Shown: piece by piece, positions 35,056 through 46,305 of the stretch
Layout: the number at the start of each line of letters is the position of its first letter
Numbering within the stretch: the first letter of the stretch is position 1
Assembly: GCF_003073045.1 (NCBI RefSeq)
Contig: NC_037601.1
Span: 10,279,807-10,343,806, forward strand
Direction: 5' to 3'
Source: Pomacea canaliculata
Lineage: Eukaryota > Mollusca > Gastropoda > Architaenioglossa > Ampullariidae
Length of the DNA: 64,000 bases
Translations under genes and position numbers: made by a program
The notes under the pieces: model-generated
What the model was told of the DNA's origin: nothing
Databases searched by the model: none
Seen by the model: the letters and a program-made list of their open reading frames with translations, nothing else

Positions 35056-35257
35056 GCTTCTCCAGTTCTTACTCCCTCTGAAGGTGGCTGAAGGACACAT
35101 CCCCCTGTTCTTCCAGGTAAAAGGTCACTTAATGACCTTATGGTGGAGTTAACCAAATATATGAAAGATGAAGTATTGCATCAACAGAAATTAGACCAGA
35201 CCAGAATCTTTCTTTACAAAGGAAGAAAACACCTGAAAACATCATCTTCCTTTATTA

Positions 35258-35263
35258 AATAAA
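35258..35263 (+). terminator. poly(A) signal of the coiled-coil gene
   Basis: AATAAA lies about 350 bp after the stop codon. Confidence 0.5.
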
Positions 35264-35699
35264 ATGTGATCTCTTGAATGGCAGAATTTGTTCAGATCTT
35301 AAAAAAAATGATATATTTAGGGATCAGGGTTATATTTTTATGACCCCTTTCATAATCACATTTCGATGGGAACTTTCTGACCTATTATACTATTATTCAC
35401 GATGGATGCCATGATCCATGCTTTTATCAAACCACATGCAGTTTACCAGTCAAACCAGTAGCAAGAGGACAAGAGTTATCAAACAACAGCTGTAGAGCTT
35501 TATTAAAAAATTACAAAAACAGAATAGTTTATTTGTCCAGCTAAGTGTACAAGGCATAAAATGTCATACCAGCTGTAAGACCTATTTATAACTTCCAAGT
35601 AGTCGTGCAGCACAGCTGTAATTCACAAATAGTCTATGTATCATACAAGTCAGGCCCCCTACAATAGTGCATGAATAGATAATAGGGTTCATATCACCA

Positions 35700-36557
35700 G
35701 CCAGGTTTACACTGTTCAGTTTGTTCCAAAACTGGTGTTGAGGCAATTTTTTGTGCAGCGGTCATAGGGGAGCTTTGATGTAGTGCAGCAGAGGTGAAGT
35801 CACACTATCAGGGCCATAGGGCCAGTTTTCTGCCTGACTGAGAAGGTCCCCCCAAAACAGCCTATTCCTTCACATTAGTCACCCATCCTTTTTTGTGTTT
35901 GCTTTGGCATCAACTGCCTTCGGCATGGTGTCATGTCGAGCCTGGACTGCTGCTCGTTTTGTTTGCTAGGTCCATGTTTCGCAGCCGTGCAGAATTGGTT
36001 GGCATAATGAGACTTATAGCACCTGAATCTGGTGAAGCTGCTGCTCTGAATTTGCTGTTCCAAAGTCTGTTAAGTCTGCCTATTGCCCCCGACAAATGTC
36101 CTTTGCACAGCTACCATCTTTGGAACTGGTTACGCCCAGGACTGCACCTCCTCCAGCTGTACTCTGCTCATTCGGATCTCTGCCTTGTTACCATGACCTT
36201 ACTTTTCGTGCTGGACTCCATCCCATATGGACTGGTGCTGGTGGCGAGTTTGTCCATAAGGCTCTGTAACTTGCTGCTGCTGCCCACCATGAAATCTATG
36301 TTGTCTGCAAAGCAGAGGTTACCAGTTGGACTTCCCTGATCAACATGGAGTTGTGGTGGTCCTGGAATGTATCACCCATGATTTTCTCCAAACAGGTGTA
36401 GAAAGTGGGCATCCTTAGGTTCACCCACCATTGTGGGAAAGAGTGTACCCACGTGGTTACTGAGCTCCTGGAGCCATTGTACTGTGCCTTGATGGTGCAC
36501 ATCAGACCTTCCTCCAACTTGAATAAGTGCAGTACATTCCACATTCCTTTGTGCCAT
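35700..36557 (-). mobile_element. LINE reverse transcriptase fragment
   Basis: The minus strand reads broken RT: a LENIM-like helix (HLFGENHGDTFQDHHNSM), then an LRFADDI-equivalent segment about 36300-36240, then MSRVQLEEVQSW, then a thumb-like region to about 35.7 kb. Several frame changes. Same broad LINE type as at 31.5-33.3 kb. Confidence 0.65.
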
Positions 36558-36559
36558 GC

Positions 36560-37590
36560 TCTATTAAATGATTCTTTAAGTAATGGTACGGATCTTTGCT
36601 ATACAACAGTGTACAAATATAGAAAATACAATATCCTCCATGCTGTAGTGTAGCAACAAGACAGTGAAAAACAGATGACACAACAGGCCACATGCAGGTT
36701 AACAGACATTGTGTCAGGGCTCTAAGCATATCTTGACAGAGTGAAAAGTTGGCATTTTATTTCTCTCTCCAGTGTGACATGACAGATGCAATTCATATTT
36801 CTTGAATAGCTGGCTTACCAAATCTTTAGCTCTAGGACTCTTTCACCTTCCTGATTCCGATGCAAGCCTTCAACTTAGCCAGTGAACTTTCATCTTCTAA
36901 ATCAGGAAGTAATAAAACTTGCCATGACAAACTTCAGCTATAGCAGCCTTAGGCGGTAATGCAGCTTTTGTTCATCTTGACAAAAGCCTTTTAACAACAG
37001 CATTTAGACTGGTAATTGACAGGTTGCTTGCAGTATCACTTCTGATTAATAAAGAAGCCATCATTATGTGCAACTTCAGGAGCTCCTCCTTGAAATATTG
37101 GTAACTTGGTAACAGAGAACAAAGGAAAAAAGAGATAGCAGAAATTTCTTGTACTATATTTATTCGACAAGCACATGCAATGATGGTCATATTTCAAATA
37201 GCTGCTCTAAAAATACAATCATGAGGGTAATGACTTTTCCTCACATTCGAAACAAGATGTAAAAACTGGGTTATCATGAAAGCAGAGACTGCTAACATCC
37301 AAACAACACTGTGCTTAAATAGTGCTGATTTAACTGCATCACCTTATGGCACAATGCTTGAGGTTAACTAATACATCCTGAAGTTTGAGTGGAATATGAA
37401 GAGCACTTTCCTTATACTTGCACCTCTTTGTCTTTATCAGTCTCTTTAGAATGCACACCCGATGCCCATACTGAGTGTGCATAGCTGTTTGTTCCAGTTT
37501 TACCATCACGTGTTTCAGGACTAAGAATCAGAGCAGGGTTTACAAATACACAACAACAAAAAACAGAAAGATGACAACAATGATAAATGT
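36560..37590. other. 3' flank of PSME3IP1, no gene seen
   Basis: Probably holds the 3' UTR of the minus-strand gene ending at 37591. A reverse-complement AATAAA (TTTATT) at 37159-37164 is a candidate poly(A) signal. No other feature is recognised. Confidence 0.35.
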
Positions 37591-40500
37591 TTAATTCTCC
37601 TGCACATGCACTTTGGCATACACAATTTTCCTGGTAACCATGTAATCCTCAATATCAGATTCCGCACTGGAGGACTCTGAGTCTGAGGTGTTCACGTCAT
37701 AGACACCAATGCCAGGCAAAATTCCAGCCACCTGTGCCACTTGTGCTGATGGGTCAATGAGCGCCATAAGTTTATCTGTGTTAGGGGTAATGTCAAGGTT
37801 GGGTGTAGCTTCTGACAATATCTCGTTGCTCAGTGCCTCATCTGCCACAAATCAGACATCAGGCATATGACGAAACAGACATATGATAACAATTCTTAAG
37901 ACATGGCAACTATGTGATAACATTGCAGTTGTAGTTTTATTTGTATAAAAAAGTTTTACTTAACAAATATGGACTAAACATCTGCATTTTAAGCACTATT
38001 TACAAAATAACCAGTTTTAACTTACTACAGTAAATTCCAAGTGAATAAATAATTCATTTCATTCATGCACACAAAATGTTAGATGCTGACGGTGGAAGAT
38101 ATTAAGCTTACATTGCCAAGGCAACCCCCAATAGTAGACAGTCGATGCAGGTTAATTAGTTTCAAATGGTTCACAATTTTAAAAATTTGACCTATTTCTG
38201 TGAACAAGTGAAAATGTAACCATTTAAAAATCGTTTGTTAGTGTATTACACCATACCAGCAACTAAGTATCATGGAGAAAAAAAGGAAGTGAGATATTCA
38301 AAGGTTAGTGTTTAAAAAGGTGATTACTCCCTCAAATTATTACAGAACAGTATAGAAAAAGCTTCTCAGTAAGACCTTCTGTATTGTGACCCCCTCTCAG
38401 ATATGACCCAAACATTATTCATGGATATATTTTGCTATATTAAACATCATCTCTACCTCCCCAACACAGCTTATGACCAACATCTTGTGCTTTTATTACC
38501 TTTTTCCAGAAGATGCGTGATGAAAAGTATTAAATACTTTTTAGGATTGACCACTTCTAGCTGACCATTTGCTTTGTACTTTGAAAGAGATTGCTTGTTT
38601 ATTGTGTTACCAGTCATTTCAACCCAGACCATACTCTTTCAGTCACATCTACTACTTGCTTGAGTCGAATCAACCCCACCATGATCAATATGATCATAAC
38701 ATAAATACAAATCATCCCAACACCAAAAGTTGAGTCAATCCATGCCTAAAAGACAAATCCATTACTGATAACATGAGAAGCTATCAATGTCAAATATTAC
38801 CAACAGAGCATTGTGCTGCTGAAGCAAGTGCAGTCACTATCTTATTAAACCAAAATTACCACTTGTCAATTTATGTTCAGAGAACAAATCTCACAATAGC
38901 ATATAAACACAATTTTCTCTTAAATCATGACTTTTAAAAAAAATAAAAAGCCTTCTTTAGTTTAGAGGTTCAGATTAAATGTATATGCAGATGTTCAATT
39001 AACAGGTGTCACTGACTCGGCATTCGTTTAGCCTGGGTCTGGGCTGACTTGATTTTTCATGTTGGAATGGTTTAGTCTTGTGTGGAATGATATCACCATG
39101 GTGGGACGGATTTGACTTCGGAGGATGGGTGCGTGGGGGGTTGATATAGCAGGTACAGTATGATATGGGGTCGAAATGACTGGCCCCTATATAGTGTTGT
39201 TTCTTTACCAGTGTATATCAGTCAACTATTCTTCTATAATAACTTTTTGCTAAAGTCATGCATTTATAAAAATAAGGTTCTTTTGTTCATCTGGGCTTAA
39301 CTGTGACTTTTTTGCAGAAATCAAATTAAAAAATATAAAGAAATATAAAGCACAACCAATACTGATGACTGCTTTTACTTGAAAAGCTAGCTCCCACATA
39401 AAAGTTTAGGGAAGCCCAACAATCGCAGAATAAGCATGACCAGGCAATAGAGAAAATAACAATTAAATCCATCATAATATCAGTTTTTCTGAGCTTTATT
39501 TCAATATGTAATAATGAACTTGAATTTATAGGTGTCTGAAGTCATGGTTTTTGGAATTAAAGCAGACTGGTTGATTTTATATTTGAGTGAGCTGTAATAT
39601 TGTATCTTGCATTATGCATAGCACAGGTGTGCCCAATCCAAAGTCTACATAAGTAGGTTGCATATGTCTGTAAACAAAATGAGTTCTTTTTTGAAACTGA
39701 ATTAGGTAACTGGTCATCACTGTTAAAAGTGTTTTAATAAGTTTAGATCAGCTCTAACCTGCAATTAAATGTAGAATACAAAACAATGTGTAAATCACTG
39801 CCAAAACACCCATGCAATGTGATAAATGTTTTCTAAATTTGGTGATGAAAATCTGTCCTAAGATGGAGGACTGGCATCCACATACAGTGGCATACACAAT
39901 TTTGGTATCTACCAGCTAAGATCCCATGATTAAAGACTCAACAGCTTGGCATATCAGTGGGCACTTTTGTGCCTTCATTTTGCAAGTTTGTTACTTCACA
40001 CGCTGGTTCTTAGTTGCAGGATGACATCTTGGTTATTAGTGATCTACCCTGCCCACCTTTTATCTTCATACTGACCATTTTCAGCCACAAGAGTGATGGC
40101 TTAATGTCTGCTCACTCTCAATCACTGAAGTCACCTAGTCTAGATTTTTTTGCCAAGAAAAATGGTGTCAGATCTACTGCACTATGTAACCTGCCTGGCC
40201 CATTCCAGCTAAGATTGTTAGCCATTTCAAGGATCCGATGTGAAATTTACCATGTTTTCTATTTTATAATGTTTCAGGAACCATTTAACATTTCTAAGAT
40301 CTTTATAGGTAATATTTATAAAAATTTTGTGGGATTTTAATTCATTATTCATAAAATATTCCTTACCTTTTGATTGTTTCTGCCTCTTTGTGTCTTCCAT
40401 TTTGTCCACACTGAAAAGCATTTGTTAGCAAAATTAATACTAATACTCTGATCAAAACAGCATATGTGACCTAACAAATGATTATACAATAAGTAAACTG

Positions 40501-43500
40501 TGTTGAAAATGTAAGTGTCGATTGGCGTATCAATAATCAACAAACAGTAAACATGTCCGATGATATAATCAACAGTGAACCTGTTCTATGCCACGATCAG
40601 CAGTAAGCATGCCCCCTGATGCCATCACAATCAGCATGCTCAGCAATATTATCAACAATGAACCTGTCCATCAATATACAATAGGCAGTCACACTAGAAG
40701 CCTACAATCAAAAGTTAGTGATCGAGCCCATCAATAATGTCATCAACAAGCAGCTACTGATATGGTTACAATCATGTATTTGTTAACATCAAAGCATCTG
40801 CATATAGTTGACAGGTTACTTTCCCCTAAAGATGTTGACATAATCAGCAAAGATATTTCCAGACTGTACAAAAAAAAAGTAGGGACCCAAAAAAAAAAAA
40901 ACAGCAGCAGAAAATGACCTTTTCCTCTTGATGGCTCCCAAGAGTAAAGACTGTTGAGACTTTTTGTTGATCAATGCTGTTCCAGACACAGAAGACAGTT
41001 TTTTAGACTCTGTGGCTGGGGCACTTTTCTCTGTAGTTCTTTTTGAAGCTGCCTCGTGAAGAGAGTTAAAGAAAACAACTGCCTTACAATATTCTTTGTT
41101 GCAAATGATGTGAACAGTAGTCACAATTCACTCTCTGCACAAATATTGTTTTCTCTTTTTCAAACTTCCCATTCTCAGAAAAGCAAGACTAATAAAGTAA
41201 TTTAATATTTCTCTGTGATACTCCTTCCAAAAGAAAACTGATCATTCTCTCTAGGTTACCTTCTATATATGATTGTGAATTGAAAGGGGCATGGGAAAAC
41301 CTAGTATTATTCCTATGATTTAAAAACACAATAGACCACATATAGCAACAATTTCACTTATAACATGATAAACTACTACCAAGTACTTGCATTGCAAATG
41401 CCTATCAAAAACATATGCCATATTTAAACACAGTAAATGTTGCATATAATCCATACTTTAAGGAATTAAGTTTTTCCTTACCTTATGAGTTTTTTCTCGC
41501 ACTGATTACATATACCAAGTTAAAATGAAATCAATACAGCCAAAAAAACACCATAAATAAACAAGGTCACATCAAAATAAGTGATAAAATAATTAAAAAA
41601 AGGATATCTTAAGTTCTTCAAAAAGAGCAGTTTCTTCTTGTTCCCGTTCTCGCTGCAGCTGCATCTGACAGCTGGATACATGTTCCAGAAACTTTACCTC
41701 CTCCTCCTCTAGCCCTTTAATGCTGTTGCCTGTACAAGATTATTGCATCCTTTCATCAGCGCAAAAAAGCATGCTCGGACTATCTATCATAAATAAACAC
41801 AGGAAAGCAAGAATCATGTTCCAAATAGTTTGCATACTGTCACTTATCACTGAGTTAAGCACTTCTTCTCACCAGTCAAGTTCGCAAAGTAGCTTGTCTT
41901 GCAAAATAATCAAACTCTTGTAGGAAATAGCTCTTTTAACATTGTTAAATTATGAAAGTCAATCTGCAGCTATTTTTGATCTACAAAATAGTATTTTCAT
42001 GTATAAAACCCATCTTCAAAGCAATGTTTGTCTTGAACGTCTGAGAAGAAACATCTGCATATCATGTAATAAGAACCTCCAACCTCAAAATTATGACATC
42101 AAAGGCCTAACCCTAACCCTAACCCATTAAGAAATGATTTTAAAGAAAGTTGTTTTATGTGACATTTGTTCTCTGAACGTGTAACCAAGCAGCCATTTTT
42201 GTTTAGTAAGACCTCAAACAAAAACAACTGATACTTGAATGTTATACCTTATCATGCTTGCATTGCTTAGAACATTTATTAATGGAGATAATGTGCTACA
42301 TCTATGACAATTTGGGAACATGAAAAGTGATACTAACGAAGGCGGTTCTGTTCTTCGTATTCCCTCTCTTTAATTTCTTTGTTGTCCTGCAGCTGTTGAT
42401 AAAGTGTACGAGTCTCTTCTTCGGGACATTCTGAAACATAATAAAAGACATAAGACAATCTTCACACTCACTTGCTTACAACATAGTAGTCATAATCCAG
42501 CTCATAAGAACCTTTATTACACAAAAAGTAGACAAGATAATAGCCTCACATTTATAAAAGTTATTACAGACACATTGCTGGGCATCAGTACCACTAATGA
42601 ATCACAAAATTTTGAATACCTACATTAAATGGACAATCACCGTTCATTTCAGGGTTCTCACTTCCCTCCCTTCTGTCATGCATCTGGTTGAAATTATCCT
42701 CTAGTGTCAGTAACACTTTAGAGTGAAACCTCTGGCCTAACTTATGTTTTTAGATCCAAAATTGCTTATACCTTGACCTTAGGAAATTTCATTTATATGA
42801 TTTGGAGGTCACTTATGCACAGTTCTACCTGACAGGAAACAACAAAAGTTGTGAAGACACTCGTGGCAAAACCATTTATGTCTGATCATACACTTTGTTT
42901 TCCTTTAATGCTCTTTTCCAACTACGTATTTTACCCACTGGACTTGTACAAGTAGATTTTATTGGAAACGAGTTCCAGGATGCCTTTCCCGAAAGATGTT
43001 ACTGCTTAATATCTTTCTTCCAAACCATTTGGTTTCTGATTAACATGCTAAGTTATGCCCCCAAATCCTACCTGTAAAGAGTTTGATACCCAGTTATCAT
43101 TTTCTGCAAATTGCTTCCAGGCAGGTCACAGTATGGGAGAGGGGAAGAGGGTCTTTAGACCGCTCACAACTCAGTTTAGTCCCCTGACCAAAGGTAGACA
43201 GGCCAGTTTACTGTGCTTAATTACAGGGTAGCCCCTAACATTCCTTTCTTTCCATTTCTATGCTTTTCTTTTGAAAGAATAGGGCTTGGCCTATTGCCAT
43301 GGCGAGTGGACCTAGAGCTCAGTAGTAGGCTGCACCTCTATCAGATATAGTAAACCTAATGGATCCCAAGCCTCTTAGATCATGAAAGCTTCTTGAAGCT
43401 TTCCGCATCTGCAGAAATAGCCAGGGAGGATGGGATGGGGAGAAAAGTCTTTTTTGCACTGTAGGAGAGGTCTATGTCAGTTCATAGAGGACGCTGGTGG

Positions 43501-44521
43501 ACTGCCAAGTTCTAGAGGATTCTGGTGTTTTGGGTACAGCAGTAGTGTGCGAAGTTGGACAGATTCCTGGCAACCTTAATGTGCTTTCTGCAAGTGACAG
43601 AAGGACATATGTCACATGCTGCTGGGTAAGTGAGGAGGATAATTACTGCCGCTATTACTGATGGCTGCTCTGGCCAGCATGCAGAGATGTGCGTGATGCG
43701 CAGATGAATTTGGCTGCGAGAAAATTTCTGTGTCTTCTGACCACTGTCGATCACCATTAACCACTTCGGATCACCATTTGGTGGCTTGTCGTTACTGCTG
43801 TGGCTGGGGGTTGCTGGTCTAGATGTGCATTGGACTGAATCTCACCAAGTGGGACTCTGTCACTGGAAGACTCCAAAGAGAGGTGGTCAGTGGCCAGCAG
43901 AGGAGCAATGCCTGGGTCTACAGGAGCCTGGAGACAGCAGGTGACAGATGATTCACTCTTAATACTGTGCTCTAAGGTGGGTTGCCATCAAGGACTCAGG
44001 CATAAGGCCCTTCTGGTACATACATACCCAATTAGAGTTACCGGTCGATGCTTAGCCCTTGCCAGGCCTCTCCAGTTTGGGTAATTGTTTCTGAAATAGT
44101 GCCTATGGCCCCAGGCAGGTGGGGGTTAGGAAGAAGGTTGCATGTAGCACTATGACACCAGAGGGTTGTTTTGTTTTGTTGTCTGCTCATTTTTAGCCAC
44201 TGTAAATAAATATTTGTTTTGTGTTGTCCCTATGTGTGTCTTTGTTCCCTGAGGAGCAATTGGCTATGTGCTAGCACTGGGTGCATGATTGTTCACTGAA
44301 CATGTTTGCCTGTGAGCATGCCCGGGAAAATGAAGTGATTAGAGCTTGATTGCATAAGGTAACATAAAAATCAGTGTGACTGGTGAGATAATACCTTCTG
44401 GATCATCGGGTTTTCTTGTCTTTTCCCACTGCTCCTGTTTCAGCCGCCTCTTTTCATCAACTTCATTTTGACTCTCAAATTTCTTCACTTTGAGACTTTC
44501 ACTTGCTGACACAAAACTCAT
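37591..44521 (-). CDS. PSME3IP1: PSME3-interacting protein 1 (FAM192A/NIP30)
   Basis: In vertebrates this nuclear protein (PIP30) binds PA28-gamma and modulates its proteasome interactions. Six coding exons, minus strand: 44521-44395, 42430-42338, 41729-41608, 41055-40919, 40410-40367, 37841-37591. They total 774 nt (257 aa; human about 254), all in phase. The N-terminal NIP30 region has EVDEKRRLKQEQWEKTRKPD, CPEEETRTLYQQLQDNKE, a GLEEEEVKFLEHV segment and ALFEELKEA. The KKSQQSLLLGAIKRK segment matches the human SQAKLLAGAVKHK region. The C-terminus has GILPGIGVY then SDSESSSAESD, the conserved acidic Ser motif that CK2 phosphorylates in mammals. Intron 3 is AT-AC (see separate entry); the others are GT-AG. 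The start exon follows an acceptor at 44540-44541, so a 5' UTR exon exists upstream. Confidence 0.95.
38610..39183. repeat. foldback element with long imperfect inverted repeats
   Basis: Left end CCAGTCATTTCAACCC pairs with right end GGGTCGAAATGACTGG. Similarity continues inward: a CCCCACCATG-type motif and a CCAACA..AAAA..GAGTCA motif recur in inverted order across about 140 bp. A non-homologous core of about 270 bp separates the arms. It lies in intron 5 of PSME3IP1. No clear target duplication. Confidence 0.6.
40500..40770. repeat. degenerate minisatellite, about 28 bp
   Basis: Variants of ATCAACAGTGAACCTGTCC recur repeatedly (AATCAACAAACAGTAAACAT, ATCAGCAGTAAGCATG, ATCAACAATGAACCTGTCC). 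It lies in PSME3IP1 intron 4, just upstream (in transcription order) of the small 44-nt exon. Confidence 0.5.
41056..41607 (-). other. U12-type AT-AC intron of PSME3IP1
   Basis: Reading the minus strand, the exon ends CTTAAG and the intron begins ATATCCTTT, a perfect U12 donor consensus. The intron ends TTCTTTAACTCTCTTCAC, with a U12 branch-point-like TTCTTTAAC close to the terminal AC. The next exon starts GAGGCAGC. No GT donor near the exon end would keep the frame, and the phase-0 join restores ELKEAASK, aligning with ELKEYRNN in human. Confidence 0.88.
42102..42126. repeat. short telomere-like repeat
   Basis: About three CCCTAA units in a PSME3IP1 intron (intron 2 side). Too short to be more than an interstitial remnant. 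Confidence 0.5.
43080..44330. other. PSME3IP1 intron 1 distal part, unassigned
   Basis: This stretch is richer in GC than the surrounding intron and holds several long but interrupted open frames on both strands (for example around 43510-43760 and 43890-44084). It may be an old repeat, but I recognise no domain. Confidence 0.25.
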
Positions 44522-44641
44522 AGTGCTTTACTACTGACCCTGAAATCATCATTGGTACAAGTTTATATCTTTCTCTGATATATAATATCTAGATACAAAT
44601 ATGTAATTATGCAACTATACACACATCACTATATGCATATA

Positions 44642-45205
44642 CAGTCAAATCTCTCTACTATGCCACCCCGCTACTATGCCACTCTCGGTATTATGCCACT
44701 TTTGCTCGGTCCCGACTATAAATTCAATGTAAAAAAAAAATTTACTATGCCACCCCTACTCTCGCTACTATGCCACTTTTTTGTGATTGTTAAAAGACTC
44801 AAGTTGTAAAATTCCGCGCAGTGCTCGATTATTATACTCTATGGTAGTGTGGGACATCGCAGTTAGGTGGATGGAACCTAGCACGCACACAGGGAGGGTG
44901 GAGGGTGGTGATGGGGGTAGGTCGCTGGCCGGGTGACAGTCACGTGACAAAGGGAGAGCGGGAGGGGGTCGACTAGCGACAGGATGCAGGTGTGCGGATG
45001 TGGTTGGGAGGGGTGGAGGATGAAGAGGTGAGGGGGAGAATGAGAGGAGACAACTAGCGCCAGCCGACTATTCTTGAGAGCTTTGGACTGACGGGTAACT
45101 TGAGCAAATAAAGCCGTTTTTACGAACCCTCCGTATTATGCCACTCTCGCTACTATGCCACTTTTGCTCGGTCCCGGTAGGTGGCATAGTAGGGAGATTT
45201 GACTG
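44642..45205. mobile_element. mariner/Tigger-type non-autonomous element (564 bp)
   Basis: Left end CAGTCAAATCTCTCTACTAT and right end GTAGGGAGATTTGACTG read as near-perfect inverted repeats. They are flanked by TA (44640-44641 and 45206-45207), the Tc1/mariner target. The phrase CTACTATGCCACT is repeated several times just inside both ends. No transposase frame. It lies in the first (5' UTR) intron of PSME3IP1, about 120 bp from the coding start. Confidence 0.85.
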
Positions 45206-45621
45206 TATGACACTTTATAATGACATAATTCTAGAAGAAAGCTGGTAAGCTAATGTCGAGTGCCAGTGTTTAAATATTTAAAAAAAAACAAGGCCAGCAT
45301 GGTCATATAATACTAACATTAAAATGTTTACTTTAAAACACTGAATGCTTGAATTTTATGTCTACCTGAGAATCTGCATAATGTGCATATAAATTAGAAG
45401 TTAACCAATAAAATAAACCAAACTGTCAGAGGAATATGATATGACAATTTATTTACTATTTGATGGATCCAATTTCAGTTCTTGCACTCAACACAAATGG
45501 GGTAAATAGGAAATACAAAAAACAAGAATATATAACGCAGACAATAACCGTTGAAAACCTGAAGGTGAGAAACATCCACAGGGTCAACAAATGCACAGAA
45601 ATGGTGTTTTATGCTGAGCCA

Positions 45622-45815
45622 GCTATCTATCTAATCCTCTTCGTGCATCAGGTTGCACAGAAGGTCTCAACCAGAGTCCGCCACCGATGTCGATCGGCTG
45701 AAACCTGCTCTAGGTGACTAAATGTCCAGCCCTTTCCTTTCATCTCCCTTTCCCTGTTCTTCTCCAAGTTTCCTTTGGGCGGCCTCGTTTTCTTCGGCCG
45801 TCTTCTAAATGAATT
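45622..45815 (-). mobile_element. LINE 3' end fragment
   Basis: Nearly the same sequence as 28205-28370 (shared CTTTGGGCGGCCTCGTTTTC and GATGTCGATCGGCTGAAAC), including the ATCTATCTAATC tail on the plus strand. A 5'-truncated insertion of the same LINE family. Confidence 0.75.
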
Positions 45816-46004
45816 CTGTAGTACTACAAGTGTATTACAGTAGTAGGAGAAGAAAATGTCTCCACACTTCGACTGAGGCGTATTTGATCTGCGTTCCTTA
45901 GCTCAATCGGTCACTATGCAGACTTCATTAAGACTGCTATATTTTAAATATGCGCGAACAACAAAAAAAATCCTTTTGCAAGTTGTTAACATAAGAGGTG
46001 TTAC

Positions 46005-46305
46005 CTGTAAAATTCATAAAACTCCAGAGGAGACGCATTCAATAAGGCCGACGTAGCTTCTAAGGGGCTATAAGCGGAAATATCTGCAATACAGAGTGAC
46101 TGTTCCTGATTTTCTACGGGGTAAGGTGTGTGTGTAGGCGTACAAAAAACATTTTGATATTACTGTGTACATATGTGTCGACAGCACCCATGTCTACATA
46201 ATCAACTTATAAAAATTACATCTTGACTATTTTGACCATGATACTAATATTGGTCATAAGAGGCTGCCCTGATTGAGAGACTTCCGGGTCAACGTAAACG
46301 TAAAT
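46005..46305. promoter_or_regulatory. probable bidirectional promoter, PSME3IP1 / F-box-UBC gene
   Basis: On the minus strand a donor (TTACAG then GTAACA) at 46005 would end a PSME3IP1 5' UTR exon starting near 46.1 kb. On the plus strand the F-box/UBC start codon is at 46306. The two genes thus start head to head within about 200-300 bp. No TATA box is evident. This is inference from exon positions. Confidence 0.4.
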
